From JAZLJD01 sp045617725 (GTDB lineage: Bacteria > Bacillota > Clostridia > Lachnospirales > Lachnospiraceae), in contig JAZLJD010000074.1 of the NCBI GenBank assembly GCA_045617725.1, positions 1 through 61,819 on the forward strand: a stretch of DNA of 61,819 nt, given 5' to 3'. A program made the translations under genes and the position numbers. Under the pieces are notes generated by a model, which made no database searches, had not been told where the DNA came from, and worked only from the letters and a program-made list of their open reading frames with translations. Positions 15,583 through 22,585 of this stretch are shown piece by piece. Numbering within the stretch: the first letter of the stretch is position 1; each line of letters begins with the position of its first letter.

Positions 15583-15605
15583 AGGTGTTACTAAAGGTGT
15601 TACCA
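15583..15605. repeat. GGTGTTAC-type direct repeat, copy 2
   Basis: AGGTGTTAC-TAA-AAGGTGTTACCA-like sequence matching 21 of 23 bases of 13798-13820. On the minus strand it reads as ...LVTPLVTPIK-stop, similar in style to the end of the integrase remnant (VVTPW), so it might be the tail of a second deleted integrase. Confidence 0.5.
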
Positions 15606-15644
15606 ATAAACCTCCTTATTTTACAGTATTTTTTACGGTGCCCT

Positions 15645-15660
15645 ATTCTTCAAATCCAGC
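15645..15660 (+). repeat. Internal att-like direct repeat
   Basis: ATTCTTCAAATCCAGC matches 15 of 16 bases at 17467-17482 (ATTCTTCAAATCCGGC), and its TTCAAATCC core is shared with 12281-12304. It lies between the XRE gene and the promoter of the UDG-like gene, so the two-gene cassette downstream is itself bracketed by direct repeats. Confidence 0.65.
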
Positions 15661-15663
15661 TTG

Positions 15664-15672
15664 TGATATAAT
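15664..15672 (+). promoter_or_regulatory. Extended -10 promoter of the UDG-like/nuclease cassette
   Basis: TGA-TATAAT forms an extended -10. The 16-mer TTGTGATATAATATCG here is identical to that at 45695-45710 upstream of the SPFH gene. The leader to the first start codon is about 75 nt. Confidence 0.55.
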
Positions 15673-15755
15673 ATCGGCAGATTATTATGAGGAAGAAATG
15701 CAAGATGATTGAAAGGATAGTATGTATTTGTGAGTGAATACATTGGATTAATAGA

Positions 15756-16691
15756 ATGGAAAGTAAAGAAAATACAATACAAAAATTGAATGAATTGAAT
15801 TATGGGCGGATAGAAGTACCATATGCAGAAAAGCCCGATTTTGCTGGTCAGTTGGAAACTTATGACGCATCAACCGAGATTGAAACCGATGTTAAGAAAA
15901 TGAAAGATGTGCTGGAAAAGCAAGGATTATATTTGGGCGTCATATCGGTAGGTGCACATTCTGCAGACTATTTTAAGATCTATGGTATAACTAAGGAGAA
16001 TGATTGGAACAAAACACCGGTTATGTTTGTTTTTGAATGCCCGGGAGATAATAAGAGTAGTTGCCTAAATAAGGCCGAGGAGGATCAGGCTGGTGTCGAT
16101 TGGCATGGGCATATGTCAGATAGTGTTTGGCATGCAGATCGTGGGGATGCAAGCGCGGGAAAAAAATATTTCGGTAAGCAGAGAGTATACACAGATTTGA
16201 TGTTGGCAATAATTAAGACATTCAAATTGTCAAATTTCTATACGACCAATTATTTCAGATATGAAATTTATGAAAAAAATAATGGAAAAGAAATAGCACT
16301 AAACTTGAATACCATAACAAAAAAAATCGGAGAAATTGTGGATGACACGATTTTCTGGAAAGAGTACGAAACATTTAAACCCAAAGTAATATTCGCTACC
16401 AGTGAACCATATTGGCATATTGTTAGTAAACTTTCAGATACCGAACAAAATGAAGAAGTGATTGTAGTAAAAGTTCCTCATCCAGCCTCTGCTCGTAGCG
16501 GTTTGAACGAAGATTTCCGCTATTTAATAAATACAATGCAGATAGCGACCGGACTATTGAAGGGTGGAGTAATAAGCAATGAAGCGTTCGATGGGTATAT
16601 TAAAGAATTGACGGCATTCTATGCTCAAGAAGGGGGAGAGAAAACTATAACAGTGTTTCCCCAAAAAGGGACAAAAAGTAGTAATGATTAA
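15756..16691 (+). CDS. UDG-superfamily-like protein, candidate DNA glycosylase
   Basis: A 311-residue protein with the motif order of family-4-like uracil-DNA glycosylases: VMFVFECPGD (89-98, cf. GEAPG), NFYTTNYFRYE (160-170, cf. the ITNVVKCRP strand), FKPKVIFATSEPYW (207-220, cf. PKVIVALG) and VPHPASARSG (240-249, cf. HPS). It has no four-cysteine cluster set of classical family 4, and the insert around 99-145 is His/Asp-rich (VDWHGHMSD). The fold call is an inference from these motifs. Start at ATG 15756 has only a weak ribosome-binding site. The nuclease-like gene follows after 18 nt. Base composition is AT-rich, unlike the core genes. Confidence 0.62.
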   Translation: MESKENTIQKLNELNYGRIEVPYAEKPDFAGQLETYDASTEIETDVKKMKDVLEKQGLYLGVISVGAHSADYFKIYGITKENDWNKTPVMFVFECPGDNKSSCLNKAEEDQAGVDWHGHMSDSVWHADRGDASAGKKYFGKQRVYTDLMLAIIKTFKLSNFYTTNYFRYEIYEKNNGKEIALNLNTITKKIGEIVDDTIFWKEYETFKPKVIFATSEPYWHIVSKLSDTEQNEEVIVVKVPHPASARSGLNEDFRYLINTMQIATGLLKGGVISNEAFDGYIKELTAFYAQEGGEKTITVFPQKGTKSSND

Positions 16692-16709
16692 TCGCGTGAG
16701 AGGTTTTCT

Positions 16710-17420
16710 GTGTTGATGAATAATAATACATTCAATATTGATGAAGTGATGAAAGAGATAACTAAACGAGTATTTACCTCGGAAGTTGATTTTCAGTTAG
16801 AAATGGCTCTAGCCATCAAAAGAATATATACCGAAGCTACTGTAATATGCGAATATCCGATTTGTACAGATGGGAAAGAGTTGGAAGTAGAGTATTCTCC
16901 TAAGGAGGATAAAGATGCTGCATACAATGCCGAAAAAGTGAAATCGAGGAGAATTCATATAGACATAGTAGTACTTCTTGGCGGCAAATACTATCCCATA
17001 GAATTAAAATATAGAACTGCCAAAATAGAAAAGTGTAAGTTAGCTGAAGACGAACAAGCAAGCTTTTCGTTAGTTTCACAAGGGGCACATGATGCAGGAT
17101 GCTATGGGTTTGTCAGGGATATTTGTCGAATTGCTGAAATGAAAAAGGTGTTTGGTGAGAATTTTGGCGAGGGTTATGCCGTGTTTTTAACCAATGATGG
17201 TAAATATTGGGAGACGATACCTAACGATCGTGACTATCGTGAAATTTGGTTAGTAGATAGAAACAGTAGGCCTACTATTGTGAAAAATGATGAAAAAGGT
17301 TGTGTTGTAGCGAAAGTAAATGGTATGTTCAGAAAGCTAGTGGTACCGGAGTATGACGTTTCGGATATTAAGACGTCGGATCATATGACGTTTAAATACA
17401 TCGTCGCTACAATCGCATAA
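16710..17420 (+). CDS. PD-(D/E)XK nuclease-like protein
   Basis: A 236-residue protein with a recognisable PD-(D/E)XK core: IHIDIVVLLGGKYYPIELKY gives Asp85, Glu98 and Lys100 on two adjacent strands, preceded by a helix with a conserved-looking Glu (SEVDFQLEMALAIKRIY). A later strand-helix (GCYGFVRDICRIAEMKK) and FGEGYAVFLTND complete a restriction-endonuclease-like fold. GTG 16710 has the best-spaced AGAGG (6 nt); ATG 16716 is an alternative. It is co-directional and 18 nt behind the UDG-like gene, so the two probably form one operon. It could also be a non-catalytic family member; no HNH or helicase domain is attached. Confidence 0.65.
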   Translation: MLMNNNTFNIDEVMKEITKRVFTSEVDFQLEMALAIKRIYTEATVICEYPICTDGKELEVEYSPKEDKDAAYNAEKVKSRRIHIDIVVLLGGKYYPIELKYRTAKIEKCKLAEDEQASFSLVSQGAHDAGCYGFVRDICRIAEMKKVFGENFGEGYAVFLTNDGKYWETIPNDRDYREIWLVDRNSRPTIVKNDEKGCVVAKVNGMFRKLVVPEYDVSDIKTSDHMTFKYIVATIA

Positions 17421-17466
17421 GAGGCATAGAAAGCAAACATAAATATATGCGACGAGTATTATTTCG

Positions 17467-17494
17467 ATTCTTCAAATCCGGCCCACACCTCTAA
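17467..17494 (+). repeat. Right att-like direct repeat of the island
   Basis: ATTCTTCAAATCCGGC plus the tail to CACCTCTAA. Bases 17471-17494 match 12281-12304 with one mismatch; bases 17467-17482 match 15645-15660 with one mismatch. It therefore pairs with both other sites. Confidence 0.75.
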
Positions 17495-17576
17495 ACCTCA
17501 GAACGCTAAGACTCAAAACAGCCAACAAGTAGGAGAGGTAGCCGTCCCCAGGGTCCAATGGGACGGGAGACAGCAA

Positions 17577-17613
17577 AAGAGCCACTTCGGTGCTACCAAC
17601 ACCAAGTGGCTCT
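17577..17613 (-). terminator. Terminator of the sugar-sensor diguanylate cyclase
   Basis: Ten-base stem AGAGCCACTT (17578-17587) with AAGTGGCTCT (17604-17613), with an inner GGTG/CACC stem; TTTT follows on the minus strand. Confidence 0.8.
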
Positions 17614-17619
17614 CTTAAT

Positions 17620-19515
17620 TTACTCTTGGGAATTCTTCTTTTTCTGCTTTGACTCGTACATACGATTATCTGCCATCTGTACAAAATCATAAAGCGGCAG
17701 CTCGCTGTCGGGAGCGGCAATAACGTATCCCATGCTGGCATTGATCTCAAACGGGAATACCGCGTTCTGCTTGTTGGTATGGAAATCGCTTTCAATCTGA
17801 GCCATCAGGCTGTTCGCAAAAGCTGCATCTCCGCACGTTCCTACAATTAGGAACTCATCTCCGCCGTAACGAATCTTAATAAAGTCATTCGGACAAATCC
17901 TCTTAATCGTTCCTGCTACTGAAATAATAGCGATATCACCGTATTCATGACCGTAGGTATCGTTAATATGCTTCAGCCCATCCAAATCCGCAAAGATAAT
18001 CATGGTCTCCTTACCTTCGCGTTTATTTTTTTCATAGAGCGTAATGGCTTCCTGCGCATATCCGAAACGATTGTAAAGACCGGTCAGGGAATCCTTGATA
18101 TACAGGGAATTCAGTTTCTCATTGGCCTCAAACAGCTTTTGTTTTTGGCTTAAATTCTCCATCGTATTATTAATGGAGCGAAGCCAGGCGGGAAGGAAAT
18201 TGTATTGAATCAGATAACTGCAATTCTTAAATACGCAATATCCCTTGCTCTTGTCCTGGAAATGCAGCGGGGCAAAAAGGAACATGTCACCCTGCGATTC
18301 ATCCGAATTATTCAATACGGCCATGATATTGCTGAAGCTGCGCTTCTCGCCAACATGTCCGTTCTTCCAATCAACGCGAAGTCTCATGGTAGAGGAATAA
18401 CCGCGGGCCAGGCTCGGTCTTTGAATGGAATATGCATTCTCCTCGGCTCTGGTATTCTCTTTCGTGGCCATGTAGAAGCCTTCCGTATGGAAATACTGCA
18501 TGTATTTTGCAAGTACGGCATCGTATTCCGCATCCGTCATACTTGCTATCAGCTCTTCTTCCATGGAGCGAAGATACTGTTCAAAAGCACTCTTCTCATT
18601 GGCTTCATGGAATATCAGGCGACGATATTCATTGTCATCCCGAACTTCGTGCTTACAGCAACCGCAGGTTTCTCCGTAGATAATGTTCGTGCTCAAAATT
18701 TCCGAAGAAGGAATATCCTCTCCTTTAATCTTGCGAATCATATGGTCACAAGCCTGGTAACCAATCTGCTCCTTGGGTCTGTCAATCGTGGTTAAGCGAG
18801 GAGCAAACTGGGCGGAACGTTCGTAATTGTCAAAACCGGTTACAATTACATCCTCCGGTACACGGATGCGATTCTGTCCGAGAACCTCCACTACACCCAT
18901 GGCCATTTCGTCATTGGCACAAATAATGGCACGCGGCATGGACTTAATGGTGGGATACTTCTCACATAATTCCTGCGCAACTTCCACACCACTCGTGTAA
19001 CGATAATCCTTTACATAGCATAAATCGCGCTGGAACTCGATGTTATGTGCTGCCAGTGCATCCAGAAATGCACGATAACGCTGCTCACTCTCAAAGCCCT
19101 TGGAAGGACCACCGATATAGCAGAACTGGTTCACACCATGAACCGTAATAACATGCTCTACCAATTCTCGCATGGACTTGTAGTTGTCAACGCCCAGAAA
19201 ATCCATCTCGTCCGCAGAGTCTTCGATACTGAGGCACGGCTTGCCGGAAAGCAAAGCCCGACGCTGTATCTCTTCGCGGACATTTTTGGAAATAAGCATA
19301 TTGGAAACGATAATAATACCGTCAAACTGCGACATATCCGGCAGATTGAAGATATTGTATTCACCCTTACTGTACGGAGCTTCTTCGTTATATTCTCCAT
19401 AGCAGTTAAAAACATATGTATCGGCACTGTCAAGTACAGCACGATCGGCAATTCCATTAATGATATAACGAAGTACTTCACGATGCCAGCCTGTCGTAAA
19501 AACCGCAATCCTCAT
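17620..19515 (-). CDS. LacI-type sensor domain fused to GGDEF diguanylate cyclase
   Basis: A 631-residue protein. Residues 1-270 are a periplasmic-binding-protein/LacI-type ligand-binding domain (MRIAVFTTGWHREVLRYIIN, ...GIIIVSNMLISKNVREEI, ...AIICANDEMAMGVVEVLGQ, ...VTGFDNYERS) without the LacI helix-turn-helix. A linker with a CGCC motif follows, then a GGDEF domain (about 465-625) with intact active site RYGGDEFLIV and nucleotide-binding DSLTGLYNRFGY. No signal peptide or membrane helix is seen, so both parts are cytoplasmic. It should make c-di-GMP in response to a small ligand, probably a sugar. ATG 19515 is preferred because AAGGAGG lies 10 nt upstream; the ATG nine bases earlier is too close. 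Confidence 0.87.
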   Translation of the reverse strand: MRIAVFTTGWHREVLRYIINGIADRAVLDSADTYVFNCYGEYNEEAPYSKGEYNIFNLPDMSQFDGIIIVSNMLISKNVREEIQRRALLSGKPCLSIEDSADEMDFLGVDNYKSMRELVEHVITVHGVNQFCYIGGPSKGFESEQRYRAFLDALAAHNIEFQRDLCYVKDYRYTSGVEVAQELCEKYPTIKSMPRAIICANDEMAMGVVEVLGQNRIRVPEDVIVTGFDNYERSAQFAPRLTTIDRPKEQIGYQACDHMIRKIKGEDIPSSEILSTNIIYGETCGCCKHEVRDDNEYRRLIFHEANEKSAFEQYLRSMEEELIASMTDAEYDAVLAKYMQYFHTEGFYMATKENTRAEENAYSIQRPSLARGYSSTMRLRVDWKNGHVGEKRSFSNIMAVLNNSDESQGDMFLFAPLHFQDKSKGYCVFKNCSYLIQYNFLPAWLRSINNTMENLSQKQKLFEANEKLNSLYIKDSLTGLYNRFGYAQEAITLYEKNKREGKETMIIFADLDGLKHINDTYGHEYGDIAIISVAGTIKRICPNDFIKIRYGGDEFLIVGTCGDAAFANSLMAQIESDFHTNKQNAVFPFEINASMGYVIAAPDSELPLYDFVQMADNRMYESKQKKKNSQE

Positions 19516-19668
19516 CCTATACATACCTCCTTAGAAGGTTTGTTTGTAAATAAACTACAACGAATTATTACACCGATTATAAATCAACTCAGCACATAAG
19601 TAAATAGTTCCGGCCTTGTTTTTGGTACTTTGGTACTATATGTATCCGTCTTCATGAAGAAAGACCTG

Positions 19669-20709
19669 CTACTCGGCAAGTCTTTCAAAATCTTCTCTAC
19701 GTTCTTTAAAACATTCCAAAATATCCGGATTGAATATTCCGCATTCACCGTTCACAATCATCTCATAGGCTTCTTCTTTGGAAAACGCCTCCTTGTAGCA
19801 GCGCTCATGCACAAGAGCATCATAGGCATCGGCGATGGAAACGATCTGCGCCGAAATCGGTATCTCCGCTCCGCTCAAGCCCTCCGGATAGCCATGTCCG
19901 TCGTACTTTTCATGATGATAACGGGCGATTTCATAACCAACCTTGCCATAGTCATCATCCCAAAGGTCCTGTGCATTCTTAAGGAAATCCGAACCCTTGA
20001 TTGTGTGCAGTTTCATTACCTCGAACTCATCCTCCGTAAGCTTTCCGGGCTTTAGAAGAATTGAGTCCGGAATCGAAATCTTGCCTACATCGTGAAGTGC
20101 ACTCGCTGCAACAATCACTTCTATCTTATGCTCGGTAAGTCCATACTTAGGGAATACTCTCCGCAGCTGTTCCGCAAGTACCTTGGTATAGTCTTTAACC
20201 CTTTGAACATGCGTACCGCTCTCAAGATCACGGGACTCCACCACGCTCGCAAGAAGATCCAGCATTCGTCCGTTTCTCTTCTTTATGATACCCGTCTGTT
20301 CCTCCACGGTTTTCTCCAATTGCCGTTTATATTGGTACAGACTGACTATATTATTGACTCTGGTCCTTACCAGGCCGCGGTCAAAGGGCTTATGAATATA
20401 ATCGGAAATACCCATGCTAAAGCATTCCTGCTCCGTCATAGACGAGTCCTCCGAACTGATAATAAGTACCGGTATCGTACTGAGCAACGCCTGCGACCGA
20501 AGACTTCGCAAAACCTCGTATCCGTCAATTCCGGGCATAACCAAATCGAGCAAAATGGCAACAATATTGTCCTGTTCCACCGCAATTGTATCCAATGCCT
20601 GCAATCCGTTGCACACAGACAGTACACGATAATCGTCTTCCAGGATATCTGAAAGTATCATCCGATTAATTTCCATATCATCTACAATCAGTACTGTATC
20701 CTTTTCCAT
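19669..20709 (-). CDS. Response regulator with HD-GYP c-di-GMP phosphodiesterase domain
   Basis: A 346-residue protein from ATG 20709 (GAGG 7 nt upstream). The receiver domain occupies 1-120 with phospho-acceptor Asp55 in ILLDLVMPGIDG. A short coiled linker leads to an HD-GYP domain with ALHDVGKISIP (metal HD), HHEKYDGHGYPEGLSGAEIP (HD-GYP signature) and ADAYDALVHERCYK. It is a likely c-di-GMP hydrolase controlled by phosphorylation. The neighbouring downstream gene on the same strand is a diguanylate cyclase, so synthesis and breakdown enzymes are adjacent. No partner kinase is next to it. Confidence 0.92.
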   Translation of the reverse strand: MEKDTVLIVDDMEINRMILSDILEDDYRVLSVCNGLQALDTIAVEQDNIVAILLDLVMPGIDGYEVLRSLRSQALLSTIPVLIISSEDSSMTEQECFSMGISDYIHKPFDRGLVRTRVNNIVSLYQYKRQLEKTVEEQTGIIKKRNGRMLDLLASVVESRDLESGTHVQRVKDYTKVLAEQLRRVFPKYGLTEHKIEVIVAASALHDVGKISIPDSILLKPGKLTEDEFEVMKLHTIKGSDFLKNAQDLWDDDYGKVGYEIARYHHEKYDGHGYPEGLSGAEIPISAQIVSIADAYDALVHERCYKEAFSKEEAYEMIVNGECGIFNPDILECFKERREDFERLAE

Positions 20710-20818
20710 TTCGTATCCTCTTTGCTTCAAAATCAGGATGCCCCCACATCCCCTTATAGTTATTATCCGCCCATTTTTTGAGAGTAATACTATGATATCA
20801 GACTTTGGCGCCAAAAAG

Positions 20819-20848
20819 AATGCCGAGTATTACGCAATACCCGGCATT
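20819..20848. terminator. Bidirectional terminator after ylmH
   Basis: AATGCCGAGTATT (20819-20831) pairs with AATACCCGGCATT (20836-20848) with one mismatch; T-runs follow in both directions (TTTTTT on plus, TTCTTTTTGG on minus). Confidence 0.75.
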
Positions 20849-20857
20849 TTTTACGCG

Positions 20858-21595
20858 CTATATATACAATTCAATACGACAATTCAACTTACCCTTTCGA
20901 CTGTTTCCAAGCTCCTCTGCAAACCGAAACCTGCCCTTGCCGCGTACGCTGACTATGTCGCCCGCTTTTAGAAGTTTGGCATTCTCCGTGCACAGCCTCC
21001 CGTTGATAAAAACAAGCTTCGAAGTAAACAGTTCGAGCGCCGCATTTCTCGAAAGACTGTACGCCCGGCTGATTACTGCATCAATTCGTGGATTCATAAC
21101 CTGAATCACCTGTTCACTAAGCTTCGGCGCAGGAAGATCCGTCACATCTTCAAGCTTTCGAACCGACACCTGCGTGTGCTTCACCGAAGTAAGATTCTCA
21201 CAGATGTAAGCGGTCATGGATTCCCTGCAGAAAAGAAATGCTTTTTTGCCTTCCGTAAAGATATCTCCCAGCATATCCCGGTTGATTCCGAGATTCATAA
21301 GCGCCCCCAGGAAGTCCCTGTGTGTCAGGTCGTCCGCCCACTTCTGCGACAAAGGCTCAATCAGCAGAAGGTCTATCGGAAATGCCTCGTCGTAGCCCAG
21401 CACCTCCGGGTCCCCAAATCGTACCATCTTCCGTTCACAAATATCGGCTCCGCCAAAAACAAACGGAGCTGCGTACGAAAGCTCCTTCTCGAGGTCGTAA
21501 AAATCCGAAAGCTCCTGCAACGTCAGAAAATTCGTAAAGGTAAATATACTGTTTTTATAGCTTCTTTCAGCCAGTTCCGAAATTCTTGTCTCCAT
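20858..21595 (-). CDS. ylmH: YlmH-family RNA-binding protein (S4 domain)
   Basis: A 245-residue protein of the Firmicute YlmH family. The N-terminal half (FLTLQELSDFY, GGADICERKMVRFGDPEVLG) is the YlmH domain and the C-terminal third is an S4 RNA-binding domain (SRAYSLSRNAALELFTSKLV, ...LKAGDIVSVRGKGRFRF). Homologues bind peptidyl-tRNA-obstructed large ribosomal subunits in a rescue pathway (known for B. subtilis YlmH). It follows ydcF after 3 nt, an unusual context because the family normally sits in the division cluster. Confidence 0.93.
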   Translation of the reverse strand: METRISELAERSYKNSIFTFTNFLTLQELSDFYDLEKELSYAAPFVFGGADICERKMVRFGDPEVLGYDEAFPIDLLLIEPLSQKWADDLTHRDFLGALMNLGINRDMLGDIFTEGKKAFLFCRESMTAYICENLTSVKHTQVSVRKLEDVTDLPAPKLSEQVIQVMNPRIDAVISRAYSLSRNAALELFTSKLVFINGRLCTENAKLLKAGDIVSVRGKGRFRFAEELGNSRKGKLNCRIELYI

Positions 21596-21598
21596 AAT

Positions 21599-22291
21599 TT
21601 AGTCGTTGGTTACATTACCATCCCCGTGAATATCGATTTTCTCGCCCAGGTAAGTCGGCTTCACCTTAAATAACGTAGTAAAAATATCCTTGTCCCTTGC
21701 AAGCCATTCCCGCATATTGCGGTAGTTCTGCCCTGCGTATTCTATCTTGTCCGCTTTGGCTCCGAGGGCTTCAAGGCCCAGCCCGCGGCAGATGTAAAGT
21801 GCACGATGCAGGTGATACTGCTGCGTAACTACCACCAGCTTCTTCACTCCGAAAATATAATTCGCTCGATACATACTCTCATACGTGGAAAACCCGGCGT
21901 GATCCATGAATATATCCTCGGAAGGCACACCGGCATCCATGAGATACTTCTTCATAACGTTTACTTCATCGTAATCCGCCTGTCCGTGGTCGCCGCTTAC
22001 CAGAATCTTCGGTGCAACGCCCTCTTCATAAAGCCGCAGTCCCTCATCCAGCCGGTCCCTAAGCAGCGGGCTGGGCTGCTTATTTCTCCACACCCCCGCG
22101 CCAAGAACCAGAATGCACTCCGCATCAAGTTCCTTCAGTTCTGCATCGCTTGCAATTTGTTTTTGGCCTGCCCGAACAATCAGAACATTGCTGATTATAA
22201 GAAACAGCATTCCGCTCAGTGCCAAAAAGAACACTGCCCGGGCAAATCGCTTCAAATGCTTATGATTCTTTCTCTTCTTCCTACCGGCCAT
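21599..22291 (-). CDS. YdcF/SanA-like DUF218 membrane protein
   Basis: A 230-residue protein from ATG 22291 (GGAG 6 nt upstream). A basic N-terminus (MAGRKKRKNHKHLKRF) and one membrane helix (about 18-42) anchor an outward-facing DUF218 domain: ILVLGAGVWRNKQPSPLLRD, ILVSGDHGQADYDEV, MDHAGFSTYESM, VVTQQYHLHRALYICRGLGL. DUF218 proteins such as SanA and ElyC act in envelope maintenance, but the enzyme reaction is unknown. Upstream extensions run into the family-2 repeat and are not used. Confidence 0.9.
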   Translation of the reverse strand: MAGRKKRKNHKHLKRFARAVFFLALSGMLFLIISNVLIVRAGQKQIASDAELKELDAECILVLGAGVWRNKQPSPLLRDRLDEGLRLYEEGVAPKILVSGDHGQADYDEVNVMKKYLMDAGVPSEDIFMDHAGFSTYESMYRANYIFGVKKLVVVTQQYHLHRALYICRGLGLEALGAKADKIEYAGQNYRNMREWLARDKDIFTTLFKVKPTYLGEKIDIHGDGNVTND

Positions 22292-22310
22292 GCCTACTCC
22301 TTCATAAAAA

Positions 22311-22429
22311 TCTGCCACCTGCGCAAGCGCGGTGGCCATCTGTCAGGCTCCGCCCGACAGATGATTAGCAGTCGCCAAATGTCCAATCGCGCAAGCGCGA
22401 TGGCCACTTGGCTCGTTGCCATAACAAAA
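22311..22429 (-). repeat. Family-2 structured repeat, copy upstream of ydcF
   Basis: A 91-nt core (22339-22429) is near-identical to 44615-44705. It contains a TCTGTC/GACAGA hairpin and a CGCGC-TT-GCGCG hairpin. A shortened second hairpin with stem GCCACC/GGTGGC and the same GCGCTTGCGC head follows at about 22317-22338. On the minus strand it begins in the T-run of the tRNA-Gly terminator and ends 48 nt before the ydcF start. Confidence 0.85.
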
Positions 22430-22431
22430 AA

Positions 22432-22453
22432 CCCCAAGCGATAGGCTTGAGGT
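22432..22453 (-). terminator. Terminator of tRNA-Gly
   Basis: On the minus strand CCTCAAGC pairs with GCTTGGGG and is followed by TTTTTTG. Confidence 0.8.
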
Positions 22454-22458
22454 TTGAG

Positions 22459-22529
22459 AGCAGGTGATGGGAATCGAACCCACGTATTCAGCTTGGAAGG
22501 CTGATGTTCTACCATTGAACCACACCTGC
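22459..22529 (-). tRNA. tRNA-Gly (anticodon TCC)
   Basis: A 71-nt cloverleaf: acceptor GCAGGTG/CACCTGC, anticodon stem-loop ATCAGC-CTTCCAA-GCTGAT and T-arm GTGGG-TTCGATT-CCCAT. CCA is not encoded. Confidence 0.97.
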
Positions 22530-22585
22530 AACGATGCTATTCTACAATGCCGCCTACCGAATGTCAATAGAAGTATTTCATTGGT

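Noticed and set aside
17472..17795. A 107-residue minus-strand frame over the end of the GGDEF gene.
   Set aside because: It overlaps a well-supported gene in another frame and the terminator, and has a biased composition typical of a shadow frame.
22294..22428. A conserved small protein read through the family-2 repeat (MATSQVAIALARLDIWRLLI and its counterpart at 44615-44705).
   Set aside because: No ribosome-binding site lies before the ATG, which is in a terminator T-run, and all three base differences in the aligned stretch change an amino acid. This is not the pattern of a protein under selection.
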